Under the pieces are notes generated by a model. The model saw nothing but the letters and a program-made list of their open reading frames with translations. It was not told the origin of the DNA and ran no database searches. A DNA stretch of 64,000 bases, from NCBI GenBank assembly GCA_017994815.1, contig JAGOJY010000013.1, positions 1 to 64,000 on the forward strand. The letters are read 5' to 3'. A program made the position numbers and the translations under genes. Each line of letters starts with the position of its first letter. Positions within the stretch are counted from its first letter, which is position 1. Positions 34,981 to 43,357 of this stretch are shown here, one piece after another. This stretch comes from Acidobacteriota bacterium. GTDB taxonomy: Bacteria; Acidobacteriota; Polarisedimenticolia; J045.

Positions 34981-35009
34981 TTGACAGGCACCTGCCGTTC
35001 CAGTAAGAC
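34981..35009 (+). promoter_or_regulatory. strong -35 promoter for the beta-helix gene
   Basis: A perfect TTGACA, a 17-nt spacer and TAAGAC, 50 nt before the ATG at 35059. It is the only perfect -35 hexamer noticed in the window. Confidence 0.6.
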
Positions 35010-35058
35010 GTCCGCAACTCGTCTCTCGCGCATGCCGCGCCGTGGAAGGGGAAGCCCG

Positions 35059-36912
35059 ATGATCCCGCGCCACCCGAGCACCGCCCTGCTGCTGCTGGCC
35101 CTGACCCCCGCGGCCCTGGCCGGCTCCCGCAACGTGGTCGTCAACTCGCTGGAGGACAGCGCCTCGCCGCCCGCGGGGACGGTCACGCTGCGCGCGGCGC
35201 TCGCCGCCGTGCGCAACAACGGGCGGATCACCTTCGACCCCGCGCTCGACGGTGGGACGATCGAGCTGTCGATCGTCGGCGAAGAGCACTCGGTGCTGAT
35301 GGCCGAGATGTTCCCGATGGGCCAGTTCGCCGGCTACGGCGAGCGCGACTACGGTCGCTCGGCGCTCTACGCGCGCAAGAACGTCACGATCGACGCGGCC
35401 GATCTCCCGCACGGGATCGAGCTGGCGTGGACCGGCGGCGATACCGACCGCGCGCGCGTGCTCGCCGTGTACGGCGACCTGACGCTGCGCAACGTGACGA
35501 TCCGCGGCGGGTACGCCAGCGCCGAGCCGATCAGCGGCGGGACGCAGCCGTACACGCTGGCCCGCGGCGGCGGCCTCGCCGTCTGGGGCACGGCGCGGCT
35601 CGAGCGCTGCACGCTCGCCGGCAACCGGACCGACGGCGACCCGAACGCGAGCCGCGACCGCGGCTCGTTCGGCGGCGGGATCTACGGCGACCGCATCATC
35701 ATGAGTGACTGCGTGGTCAGCGGGAACTGGGCCCGCGGCTACGGCGCGGCCGGCGGCGGCGTCTACTCGGTCGGCGGCGAGGGCACGACGGGCGGTTCCA
35801 CGCTGGAGCGCTGCGCGATCACCGGCAACCGCGTCACCGCGCAGCACGCCTACGGCGGCGGCGTGTACAGCGACGGCGGCGGCCCGGGCAGCTCCCGCAC
35901 GCTGACGCTCGAGAACTGCACCGTCGCGCGCAACGTCGTGGAGGATCACCCCGAGATCGGCGAGCCGGCCGGCTCGCAGTACTACTACCGCGGCGGCGGT
36001 GTCTACATGTCGAACGGTTCGTTGGCGATCACGAGCTGCACCGTCGTCGAGAACGATGTCTCCGGCATCCCGGCCATTTTCCGCGGCCGGCCGAACATGG
36101 GAGGCGGGGCGATCGCGGCCACGATCGGCGACGCGCACGTGGTCGAGCAGATGGAGCTCGCGCACTCGATCGTCGCGGGCAATCGTCTCAACGGCGTCGC
36201 AAGCGACGTGTTCACCGGGTCTTTGATCCACTTCCAGAGCTACGGCCACAACCGCGTCGGCGCGATCGACTTCGACCAGATGCTGGTCCCGATCCCGCCG
36301 TGGTGGTCCTTGAGCCGCCGGCATTGGCCGAAGGTCGGCGACGAGGAAGGGACGGCGCTCGACGACGTCGTGGTGCTGGCCGAGATCGAGCGCCATCCGT
36401 GGATCGTGTCCCAGGGCACCGACGCGGGACAGCCCGCCGTGCTCTGGTACCCGCCCGCGGGCAGCGCGCTCGACCAGGTGCCGAAGAAGAAGTACCGCGT
36501 CCGCTGCACCCTGGCGCAGCAGGTGGTCCACCGCGACGGCGAGATCCTGAACCTCGTGCTCGAGCGGCTCCGGACCGACTACGCCGCGCAGCTCGGCAGC
36601 GAGTTCGGCTCGGACTTCGGCGACATGAGCGGCGTGACGTTCGTGCCGATCCCGCGGGAGTGGCCGTCCGATCCCGGCAACGCGGACTGGATCCAGTTCT
36701 GGCACGACCTCGACGCCGAACTCGACGGGCGGCTCGGGTCGGTCGGGCTCGGCGACGAGTTCTGGAGCACCTTCAAGCCCGACCCGGGCGAGACCGGCGT
36801 CAAGGTCAGCCGCCACTTGGATGGGCACGGCATCCGCCTCGCCGCGAGCGACCAGCTCGGGCAACGCCGGCCGGCGGGCGCCGCGGGCGACATCGGCGCC
36901 GTCGAACGATAG
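35059..36912 (+). CDS. secreted right-handed beta-helix protein
   Basis: 617 residues with a signal peptide (RHPSTALLLLALTPAALAG). It begins, after the signal, with VNSLEDSASPPAGTVTLRAAL, the CSLREA-like lead-in seen before beta-helix domains. Parallel-helix rungs follow (LTLRNVTIRGG, GGGLAVWGTARLERCTLAGN, GGGIYGDRIIMSDCVVSGN, GGGVYMSNGSLAITSCTVVEN). The last 150 residues, including SYGHNRVGAIDF, are less regular and end GAAGDIGAVER, a common final motif in such proteins. SD GGAAGGGG. Divergent from the lipoprotein gene. Surface polysaccharide binding or hydrolysis is possible; no catalytic residues can be assigned. Confidence 0.88.
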   Translation: MIPRHPSTALLLLALTPAALAGSRNVVVNSLEDSASPPAGTVTLRAALAAVRNNGRITFDPALDGGTIELSIVGEEHSVLMAEMFPMGQFAGYGERDYGRSALYARKNVTIDAADLPHGIELAWTGGDTDRARVLAVYGDLTLRNVTIRGGYASAEPISGGTQPYTLARGGGLAVWGTARLERCTLAGNRTDGDPNASRDRGSFGGGIYGDRIIMSDCVVSGNWARGYGAAGGGVYSVGGEGTTGGSTLERCAITGNRVTAQHAYGGGVYSDGGGPGSSRTLTLENCTVARNVVEDHPEIGEPAGSQYYYRGGGVYMSNGSLAITSCTVVENDVSGIPAIFRGRPNMGGGAIAATIGDAHVVEQMELAHSIVAGNRLNGVASDVFTGSLIHFQSYGHNRVGAIDFDQMLVPIPPWWSLSRRHWPKVGDEEGTALDDVVVLAEIERHPWIVSQGTDAGQPAVLWYPPAGSALDQVPKKKYRVRCTLAQQVVHRDGEILNLVLERLRTDYAAQLGSEFGSDFGDMSGVTFVPIPREWPSDPGNADWIQFWHDLDAELDGRLGSVGLGDEFWSTFKPDPGETGVKVSRHLDGHGIRLAASDQLGQRRPAGAAGDIGAVER

Positions 36913-36921
36913 CGCCGCGCT

Positions 36922-38082
36922 TCAGCGCAGGACGCTGACGATCGGGCGCCGCGCGGCGCGGATCGCCGGCGGCGCCCCGCCGACGAGGCCCATCAGCAGC
37001 GCGAACCCGAGCCCGGCCGCCAGCAGCCCGGGCGTGACGCGGAACGCGAACGCCAGGTGCGAGAACGTCTGCCAGTTGATCGTGCCGGTGGTCACGCCGT
37101 TGATCGGCAGCACGACCAGGCAGCCGAGAATCCCCCCGGCCAGCGCGATCAAGAGCGACTCGATCACGAACGACAGCACGACCGAGCCCGAGCCGAAGCC
37201 GAGGGCGCGCAGCGTGCCGATCTCGCGCCCCCGCTCGGCGACCGCGGAGTACATCGTGTTCAGCGCGCCGAAGACCGCGCCGACGCCCATGATCGCCGCG
37301 ACCAGCGTCCCGAGCGTCACGATCAGGTTGGACAGCATCTCGGACTGCTTGCGGTAGTAGTCCAGCTCGCGGTCGACCTGCACCTCGAGCCGCGGGTCGG
37401 ACGTCAAGGCGTCGCGGAAGCGCCCGAGTTCGTCCGGCGCGGCGAGGCGCGCCGTGACCGACTGGAACACGCCGCGCGGGCGCTGGTAGACCTGGTTCAG
37501 GACGTCGGCGTCGCACCACAGCTCGGACTCGAACGCGCTGCCGCCGGACTCGCTGACCCCCACGACGCTCCAGGTCGCGCCGCCGAAGCGCAGCGACGCG
37601 CCGAGGTCGAACCCGGTGTAGGCGCGCTGTGCGTTGCGGCCGACAACCAGCTCCGGCAGGCCCGGCCGGAACATCCGCCCTTCGACGAGCCGGACGTTGT
37701 CGCGGATGGCCAGCACCCGCGGCGAGACGCCGCGTACCTGCACGTTGGCGTCGGTCCCGCTCGAGCGCAGCGGGAACGCGGCGACCACCACCACCTCGCC
37801 GCTGACCAGCGGCCCTTCCGCCCCGCGCGCCACCCCCGGCGCGTCCTCGATCACCCGCAGCTCGTCGAGCGAGATCGCGCTGTCCATCTCCGAGACCGCG
37901 CCCGCCCGGCGCACGATCGCGTTCCCCGGCGAGCCGGACGACACCATCGCCGCGCGGAACCCGCGCGCGAGCGAGAGCACCGCCACGAACACGGCGACCG
38001 TGCCCGCGATCCCGAGCACCGCGACCAGCGCCGAGGTCCAGCGCACGCGCACGCTGCGGACGTTGTAGATGACGGGGATCAC
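36922..38082 (-). CDS. MacB/FtsX-type ABC transporter permease 2
   Basis: 386 residues. Four membrane segments in the FtsX arrangement: one at residues 18-40, then a large extracytoplasmic MacB_PCD domain (about 45-260; for example LVEGRMFRPGLPELVVGR), then three at the C-terminus. The cytoplasmic coupling motif is ERGREIGTLRALGFGSGSV. The GTG start is 3 nt after the stop of permease 1. It is the last gene of the exporter operon. MacAB or Lol-type mechanotransmission is expected: no transport channel, but work done in the periplasm. Substrate unknown. Confidence 0.9.
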   Translation of the reverse strand: MIPVIYNVRSVRVRWTSALVAVLGIAGTVAVFVAVLSLARGFRAAMVSSGSPGNAIVRRAGAVSEMDSAISLDELRVIEDAPGVARGAEGPLVSGEVVVVAAFPLRSSGTDANVQVRGVSPRVLAIRDNVRLVEGRMFRPGLPELVVGRNAQRAYTGFDLGASLRFGGATWSVVGVSESGGSAFESELWCDADVLNQVYQRPRGVFQSVTARLAAPDELGRFRDALTSDPRLEVQVDRELDYYRKQSEMLSNLIVTLGTLVAAIMGVGAVFGALNTMYSAVAERGREIGTLRALGFGSGSVVLSFVIESLLIALAGGILGCLVVLPINGVTTGTINWQTFSHLAFAFRVTPGLLAAGLGFALLMGLVGGAPPAIRAARRPIVSVLR

Positions 38083-38085
38083 CGC

Positions 38086-39219
38086 TCAGTTCCGCCGCAG
38101 CGCGTCGACCACCGACAGCCGCATCGCGGTCAGCGCCGGGAGCAGTCCGGCGAGCAGGCCGAACAGCAGCGTCAGCCCGAGGCCGGCCGCCAGCGCGCCC
38201 CACGAGACGTTGAACGTCGGCAGCATCCCGCCGGTCGGGTCGCCGAGCGACTTGGCCAGCGCCAGCCCGACGACCCCGCCGAGCAGCGCCACGGTCAGCG
38301 CCTCGGCCAAGACGATCAGGAGGACGGTCCGGTCGCGGAACCCGACCGTCTTCATCACCGCCAACTCGGCCGTGCGCTCGCGCACCGACATCGCCATGGT
38401 GTTGCCGGTCACCAAGAGCAGCGTGAAGAACACGACGCTCCCGATGACCATCACCAGCAGCTGGATGTTGCCCATCTGCTTGACGAATGACGTCGCGAAC
38501 TCCTGCTCGGTCGCGGTGCGCGTCTCGTACGGCGAGTTGGCGAAGCGCTCGTCGATCGCCCGGATCACCGGGACCGCCTGGCCGGGGTCCGCCAGCCGCA
38601 CGACGTACCAACCGACCGTCCCGTGGAACCACCGCGGCGCGCCTTCGTCGAGGTACTCGTAGTGGAACCAGAACTGCGTGTTGTCGTCCTGCTCGCGCGT
38701 TCCCTCGTAGATCGCCCGCAGGTTGAACTCCCAGGTCCCGGGGAAGATCGTGCCGAGGATCGGGATGCGGTCGCCGATCTTCCAGCCGAAGCGCTCGGCC
38801 GTGTCGCGCCCCGCGATCGCGCCCTGGCGGTCGGCGAGGAACGCCTGCCACTGGTCCTCCGGGATCGCGTACTCGGGGTAGATCCGGTGGTAGCTCTCCG
38901 GCTCGATCGCGAACTGGGCGAAGAAGTTCTTCTCGTCCTGGTACACGCCGCCGAACCAGCAGCCGAACGTCACGTCGGTCACGCCCGGGACCTGCCGCAA
39001 CCGCTCCTGGTACGAGTGCGGCAGCGGCTGGATCAGCGAAACCCGGTTGATCACGACCAGCCGGTCGGCCCCGGCGACGTCGATCCCGGCGTAGAACGCG
39101 CTGTGGATTCCCGCCAGAAGGCCGAACAAGAGCAGGGCGACCGCGAACGAGCCGACGGTCAGCACGGTGCGCAGCTTCTTGCGCCCGAGGTTGGCCCGCA
39201 AAAGGTGCCAGTACTTCAA
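38086..39219 (-). CDS. MacB/FtsX-type ABC transporter permease 1
   Basis: 377 residues of the FtsX/MacB permease family: N-terminal anchor (LRTVLTVGSFAVALLLFGL), a periplasmic domain (about 45-260), three C-terminal membrane segments and the coupling motif ERTAELAVMKTVGFRDRTV. The start is a TTG overlapping the TGA of the ATPase gene (TTGA), translationally coupled. Its periplasmic domain is unlike that of permease 2, so the transporter is probably a heterodimer. An in-frame reading further upstream is a shadow within the ATPase gene. Confidence 0.9.
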   Translation of the reverse strand: MKYWHLLRANLGRKKLRTVLTVGSFAVALLLFGLLAGIHSAFYAGIDVAGADRLVVINRVSLIQPLPHSYQERLRQVPGVTDVTFGCWFGGVYQDEKNFFAQFAIEPESYHRIYPEYAIPEDQWQAFLADRQGAIAGRDTAERFGWKIGDRIPILGTIFPGTWEFNLRAIYEGTREQDDNTQFWFHYEYLDEGAPRWFHGTVGWYVVRLADPGQAVPVIRAIDERFANSPYETRTATEQEFATSFVKQMGNIQLLVMVIGSVVFFTLLLVTGNTMAMSVRERTAELAVMKTVGFRDRTVLLIVLAEALTVALLGGVVGLALAKSLGDPTGGMLPTFNVSWGALAAGLGLTLLFGLLAGLLPALTAMRLSVVDALRRN

Positions 39220-39935
39220 GCCGGCCCCCGCGCTGCCTCGACCAGCGAGCCCTTCTCCAGGTGCAGCGTCGTGTGCGCCCGCTCGGCCACGCGCGGGTCG
39301 TGCGTGACCATCAGAACCGTCTTGCCGAACTCGCGCACCAGCCGCTCGAGCAGCTCGACGATCTCGTCGGCGCTCTTGCGGTCGAGATCGCCCGTCGGCT
39401 CGTCGCACAACAGGAACGTCGGGTCGGCGACCAGCGCGCGCGCAATCGCGACGCGCTGCTCCTGCCCGCCGGAGAGCTGCCGCGGGTAGTGCTTCATCCG
39501 GTCGGCGAGCCCGACGATCGACAGCGCGGACTCGACGTGGCGCCGGCGCTCGGCGCGCGACAGGCGCGTCAACAGGAGCGGCAACTCGACGTTCTGGAAG
39601 GCGGTCAGGACCGGGATCAGGTTGTAGAGCTGGAAGATGAAGCCGACGTGCCGCGCCCGCCACTCGGTCAGGCGCGCCCCCGACAGGCTCGTGATCTCGT
39701 CCCCCGCGACCGAGATCGTGCCGGACGACGGGACGTCGAGCCCGCCGAGGAGGTTGAGGAGCGTCGTCTTGCCGGAGCCCGACGGTCCCATGAACGCGAC
39801 GAACTCGCCGGCGTCCACGTCGAGGTTCAGCCCCTGCAGGACGTGGATCTCCTCGCCGCCGCGGCGGTAGGTCTTGTCGAGGTTGCGGGCGCGGATCAGG
39901 CTCGCCGTCGCGCGCCGGCCGCTGACGTCTACCAT
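39216..39935 (-). CDS. ABC transporter ATPase (LolD/MacB-NBD type)
   Basis: 239 residues. Walker A GPSGSGKTTLLN, Q-loop IFQLYNLIPVLTAFQNVELP, signature LSGGQEQRVAIARAL, Walker B FLLCDEPTGDLD, and the H-loop VTHDPR are all intact. The LolD-family features are clear (FQLYNLIP and the D-loop TGDLD). Chosen ATG 4 nt after the adaptor gene's stop, with GGAGTG before it. It powers the two FtsX-type permeases encoded immediately downstream. Confidence 0.95.
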   Translation of the reverse strand: MVDVSGRRATASLIRARNLDKTYRRGGEEIHVLQGLNLDVDAGEFVAFMGPSGSGKTTLLNLLGGLDVPSSGTISVAGDEITSLSGARLTEWRARHVGFIFQLYNLIPVLTAFQNVELPLLLTRLSRAERRRHVESALSIVGLADRMKHYPRQLSGGQEQRVAIARALVADPTFLLCDEPTGDLDRKSADEIVELLERLVREFGKTVLMVTHDPRVAERAHTTLHLEKGSLVEAARGPA

Positions 39936-39939
39936 CGGT

Positions 39940-41160
39940 TCACTCCACCCGCACCGGCTGGCCGTCGCGGAGTTCCGGCCCCTCGACGACCACGGCCTCG
40001 CCCTCGCTGACACCGGCGAGCATTTCGACGTCGGAGCCGAGTTCTGCGCCCGCCGTGACCGTGCGCATCTCGACGCGACCGTCGCGGACGACGGCCACCA
40101 TCGACTTGCCGCCGACCTGCCGCAGCGCCGCCTTGGGCACCAGCGCCCGGGCCGCGCGGGCCGCCGCGCCGGCCTGCTCGTCGGCGAGGAAGCTCACCTT
40201 GACCCCCATGTCGGGCAGAAGCCGCGGGTCGAACAGCACGTCCTCGGCCAGCGCGATCCGCACCTTGACCGTCGCCTTCTGGCGGTCGGCGGTCGGGATG
40301 ACCGTCCGCACCGCCGCCGGGATGCGCCAGTCGGGGTAGGCGTCGAGCACCGCCGTCACGCGCTGGCCGGGGCGGATCTTCGCGATGTGCGATTCGTTGA
40401 CGTCGACCTCGATCTCCAGCGATCCCATGTCGACGATCGTCGCGATCCCGGTGCGCGTGAACCCGCCGCCGGCCGAGATCGGCGACACCATCTCGCCGCG
40501 CTGCGCGTCCTTCGACACCACGATCCCGGCGAACGGCGCCCGCACGGTGCAGTTGTCCAGCTCGTCGCGCGCCACGCGCACGTTGGCCTCGGCCGAGCGT
40601 AGCTGCTCGCGCGCCAGGTCGAGCCGCGCGCGCAGGCTGTCCACGGCCGTGGCGGCGTCGTCGAGCGCCTTTTGGCTCTCGAAGCCGGAGGCGCGCAGCT
40701 CGCGGGCCCGCGCCAGTTCGCGCTCGGCGTTCGCGAGGTTGACCTCGAGGTCACGCCGCGCGGCGGCGGCGACGTCGCGCTGCGTCTCGGCCGCGGCGAG
40801 GCGCGAGCGGGCCTCGGTGTCGTCGAGCCGCGCCAGCACCTGCCCCGGCTCGACGCGCATCCCCTCCTCGGCGTAGACCTCGGCGACCCGGCCGGTGATC
40901 TTGGCCGCCACGGTCGCCCGGCGGCGCGGGGTGACGTAGCCGCTGGCCTGCAAGAGCGCCTGCTCTCCGCCGCCTGGCGCCGCGCGCGCCGCGGCGACGC
41001 GCACCGCCGGCGTGCGGCCGAACAGCGCGTACGCCGCGGCCAGCGCGGCCACCAGCGCGACGCCGAGGACGAGGACCAGGACCAGGCGGCGCGGCGAACC
41101 GCGCCGGCGCCGCGCGCCGTCGTCGATGCGCAGGCTGGAGAGGTCGGGGGGCGCGGGCAT
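39940..41160 (-). CDS. MacA/HlyD-type periplasmic adaptor
   Basis: 406 residues. One N-terminal membrane anchor (about 25-47), split biotinyl-lipoyl domains (QASGYVTPRRRATVAAKITG and CTVRAPFAGIVVSKDAQRGE), a coiled-coil hairpin between them (about 110-200), then beta-barrel and membrane-proximal domains. This is an efflux adaptor linking the inner-membrane ABC unit to an outer-membrane channel; no TolC-like gene is in the window. First large gene of the operon, 13 nt after the Mop-domain gene and 4 nt before the ATPase gene. Confidence 0.93.
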   Translation of the reverse strand: MPAPPDLSSLRIDDGARRRRGSPRRLVLVLVLGVALVAALAAAYALFGRTPAVRVAAARAAPGGGEQALLQASGYVTPRRRATVAAKITGRVAEVYAEEGMRVEPGQVLARLDDTEARSRLAAAETQRDVAAAARRDLEVNLANAERELARARELRASGFESQKALDDAATAVDSLRARLDLAREQLRSAEANVRVARDELDNCTVRAPFAGIVVSKDAQRGEMVSPISAGGGFTRTGIATIVDMGSLEIEVDVNESHIAKIRPGQRVTAVLDAYPDWRIPAAVRTVIPTADRQKATVKVRIALAEDVLFDPRLLPDMGVKVSFLADEQAGAAARAARALVPKAALRQVGGKSMVAVVRDGRVEMRTVTAGAELGSDVEMLAGVSEGEAVVVEGPELRDGQPVRVE

Positions 41161-41173
41161 GGAAACCGGCGAC

Positions 41174-41383
41174 TCAGTCCTTGCCCGGCAGGACGTGGAT
41201 CGCCTTGACCAGCAGCCGGACCTTGTCGCCGGGGGCGAGGTTCATGTGCTCCACCGACTCGGTGGTCAGCACCGACGCCATCGCCGCGGGCAGCGTGACA
41301 TCGAACTTCACCAGCGACATCACGTCGCCCTTCTTGACCGACGTGACGGTCGCCACGACCTCGTTGCGCGCCCCGTGCTTCAT
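41174..41383 (-). CDS. TOBE/Mop-domain small protein
   Basis: 69 residues forming one molbindin-like TOBE domain: ARNEVVATVTSVKKGDVMSLVKF, then LTTESVEHMNLAPGDKVRLLVKAIHV. Known Mop proteins bind molybdate or tungstate and store or buffer it. Here it is the first gene of the ABC exporter operon, 13 nt before the adaptor gene, and no molybdate importer is seen. It may sense a ligand for the exporter, or the placing may be incidental. SD is weak but GGAGG lies 5 nt upstream in minus-strand AGGAGGAGCGGC. Confidence 0.88.
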   Translation of the reverse strand: MKHGARNEVVATVTSVKKGDVMSLVKFDVTLPAAMASVLTTESVEHMNLAPGDKVRLLVKAIHVLPGKD

Positions 41384-41437
41384 GCCGCTCCTCCTCGCTC
41401 CCGCCCCGCCCCGGCGGCCGGAATGCCGGGATTCTGA

Positions 41438-43246
41438 TCAGTCCGACCGCGGGCCGCCACCGCCGCAGTACACCCGCGTCTCCGGCAGGACCTCGGGCGC
41501 GGCGAGGGCCTGCCGGCAGGCCTCGGCCTGCGCGCCGGCGTCGCCCCGTGCGCCGGCGGTCATCGCCAGCCCGAGCCACGCGCGACCGAGCGTGCGGTCG
41601 ATCTCCAGCGCGTGGCGGAAGGCGGCGTCCGCGTCCTGCAGCCGACCAGCTTTCAGCCGGCGCGCCCCGGTCGCGAGCAGCAGGTTCAGCTGGTGCGGGT
41701 TCTTCGCCAGCGCCGGCTCCAGCAGTTCGAGCGAGCGCGCCGGGTCCTTCTCGCAGGCGAAGCCGAGCATCGCCGCCAGCGACACGTCGCGCCGCAACCA
41801 CGGCGCGCGGCGCGTCGCCGCGCGCGCCGCGTCCAGCGCGGCGCCGCACTCGGCGCGCCCGTGCGCCGCGAGCGCCGCGTTCAGCCGCGCCTGCGCGGCG
41901 ATCTCGCGCGCGCCGACCGCGCCGCCGGCCAGCGCCAGCGCCGCGCCGGCGACGACCAGTGCGCGCCGGAGCGCCGGCGAGCCGATCGCGAGCCGGCCGC
42001 CGGCCGACCAGGCGCGGCCCACGATCCACCACGCCGCGACCGCGCTGGCCGGCGAGTGCAGCGGGAAGCTGACCAGCCCGTGGACGGCGACGCCCGCCAG
42101 CGCGGCGAGGCGCGCCGCGGCGTGCGCGCGCGCGGCGCCGTCGGCGGCGCGGCAGAGCGCGCGCAGCGAGAGCGCGATCGCCCCGAAAAGCGCCGCGAGC
42201 TGGGCCAGCGCCGCGGGCAGGCCCAGCTCCGCCGCGAACTCCAGCGGCTCGTTCTCGGCGTGCTCGGGCTGCCGGTCGAGCCCGAACCCGGGTGTCGCGA
42301 GGCTCCGGTCATGGGCCAACGGGTACACGGCGGCGAAGCGCCCCGCGCCCCAGCCCGCCAGCGGGCGCTCGCGCGCGAGGTCCCAGGTGTTCGCGGCCAG
42401 CGCGCGCCGGACCGACACGGTGTCGCCGCGGGACAACGACGCCACGGTCACGCGCACCGACGGCAGCGGCTCCGTCCCGCGCACCGGGACGAGCAGCGCG
42501 AGCACGACGATCGCGATCGCCGCGACGAGGTCGTAGGGTGCTCGCCACCCCGGCGCCGCGCCGCGGCGCGCGCGGCCGGTGAGGACCATGAGCGCGAGCG
42601 CCAAGCCCCAGCCGAGAAGCGCGCCGGCCCAGCCCCCGCGGCTGCGCGTCGCCACCAGCGCCGCGGCGCCCAGCCCGCACGCCAGCGAAACCGACCAGCG
42701 CGCCGCCGGGCCGCGCGCGAGCGCGCGTGCCGCCGCGGCCAACGGCACCAGCACGACGAATGCTTCGGCCGCCATGTTGCGGTTCGCGAACAGCGCGCCC
42801 GGCGGGCGCGCCTGCGGCAGCCCCGCCCAGCCGAACCACGCCTGGGCCAGCCCGGCGAGCCCGGCGAGCGCGACGGCGACGGCCGCCGCCCACGCGACGC
42901 GGTCGTCGGCCTCGCCGGGCGCGCTCGATCCGATCCAGGCCAGGAGCCACAACGCGACGAGGAGCGCGAGGTCGCGGGCCACCGCAGCGAGTTCCGGCAC
43001 GGGCGCGAGCGCGAGCCCCGCCGTGCCACCGACCAGCGCGATCGCTAAGAGCGCCCCCAGCCCGCGCGACGGCGCGAACGGGCGGCGCGCGATCGAGAGC
43101 GCGGCCACGAGCGGCACGCCGAACAGCACGAGCGCCTCGCGCGGCGCGTTGGCCGGCCGCTCGAGCCCGGGGACGATCGAGAGCCACACGGCGAGGAGGA
43201 ACAGCGCGTCCCAGCTCCGCGCCGCCCGCGAACCGGATGAGTCCAC
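41438..43246 (-). CDS. O-antigen ligase-like membrane protein with C-terminal TPRs
   Basis: 602 residues. About 12 membrane segments are followed by a soluble TPR tail (for example NPHQLNLLLATGARRLKAGR and LQDADAAFRHALEIDRTLG). The Wzy_C-type features are GALFANRNMAAEAFVVLVPL and, in the large periplasmic loop, GWGAGRFAAVYPLAHD then EHAENEPLEFAAELGLPAAL. Such proteins join sugar polymers to lipid or polymerise glycans at the periplasmic face. The GTG at 43246 is preferred because a TATACC box lies 6 nt before it (leaderless pattern); a GTG at 43348 would overlap a repeat. No sugar genes lie nearby. Confidence 0.83.
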   Translation of the reverse strand: MDSSGSRAARSWDALFLLAVWLSIVPGLERPANAPREALVLFGVPLVAALSIARRPFAPSRGLGALLAIALVGGTAGLALAPVPELAAVARDLALLVALWLLAWIGSSAPGEADDRVAWAAAVAVALAGLAGLAQAWFGWAGLPQARPPGALFANRNMAAEAFVVLVPLAAAARALARGPAARWSVSLACGLGAAALVATRSRGGWAGALLGWGLALALMVLTGRARRGAAPGWRAPYDLVAAIAIVVLALLVPVRGTEPLPSVRVTVASLSRGDTVSVRRALAANTWDLARERPLAGWGAGRFAAVYPLAHDRSLATPGFGLDRQPEHAENEPLEFAAELGLPAALAQLAALFGAIALSLRALCRAADGAARAHAAARLAALAGVAVHGLVSFPLHSPASAVAAWWIVGRAWSAGGRLAIGSPALRRALVVAGAALALAGGAVGAREIAAQARLNAALAAHGRAECGAALDAARAATRRAPWLRRDVSLAAMLGFACEKDPARSLELLEPALAKNPHQLNLLLATGARRLKAGRLQDADAAFRHALEIDRTLGRAWLGLAMTAGARGDAGAQAEACRQALAAPEVLPETRVYCGGGGPRSD

Positions 43247-43252
43247 GCGCGC

Positions 43253-43258
43253 GGTATA
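43253..43258 (-). promoter_or_regulatory. -10-like box 6 nt before the O-antigen ligase start
   Basis: Minus-strand TATACC-GCGCGC-GTG, the same geometry as the TATAAT-CCGCGC-ATG before accC. No SD is seen. Confidence 0.4.
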
Positions 43259-43270
43259 CCACAGGCCGGG

Positions 43271-43355
43271 GGGACCGGTGGCACGCCAAGTCCCGTCGTT
43301 CGCACGTGCTTTCGTGTCGCGAGGTGAGGCGAGGGTCAGCTGTGCCACCTGTCCC
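43271..43355. repeat. 85-nt MITE/REP-like inverted repeat
   Basis: GGGACCGGTGGCAC (43271-43284) and GTGCCACCTGTCCC (43342-43355) match as inverted arms at 13 of 14 positions, enclosing 57 nt. It fills the gap between the kinase stop and the O-antigen ligase promoter. The AGCTGTG..ACCTGTC part recurs at about 7351-7366. Confidence 0.6.
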
Positions 43356-43357
43356 GA

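Noticed and set aside
35417-36015. GGCGGCGG-rich periodic sequence considered as a non-coding repeat.
   Set aside because: It encodes the Gly-rich turns of regular beta-helix rungs, with normal coding periodicity.
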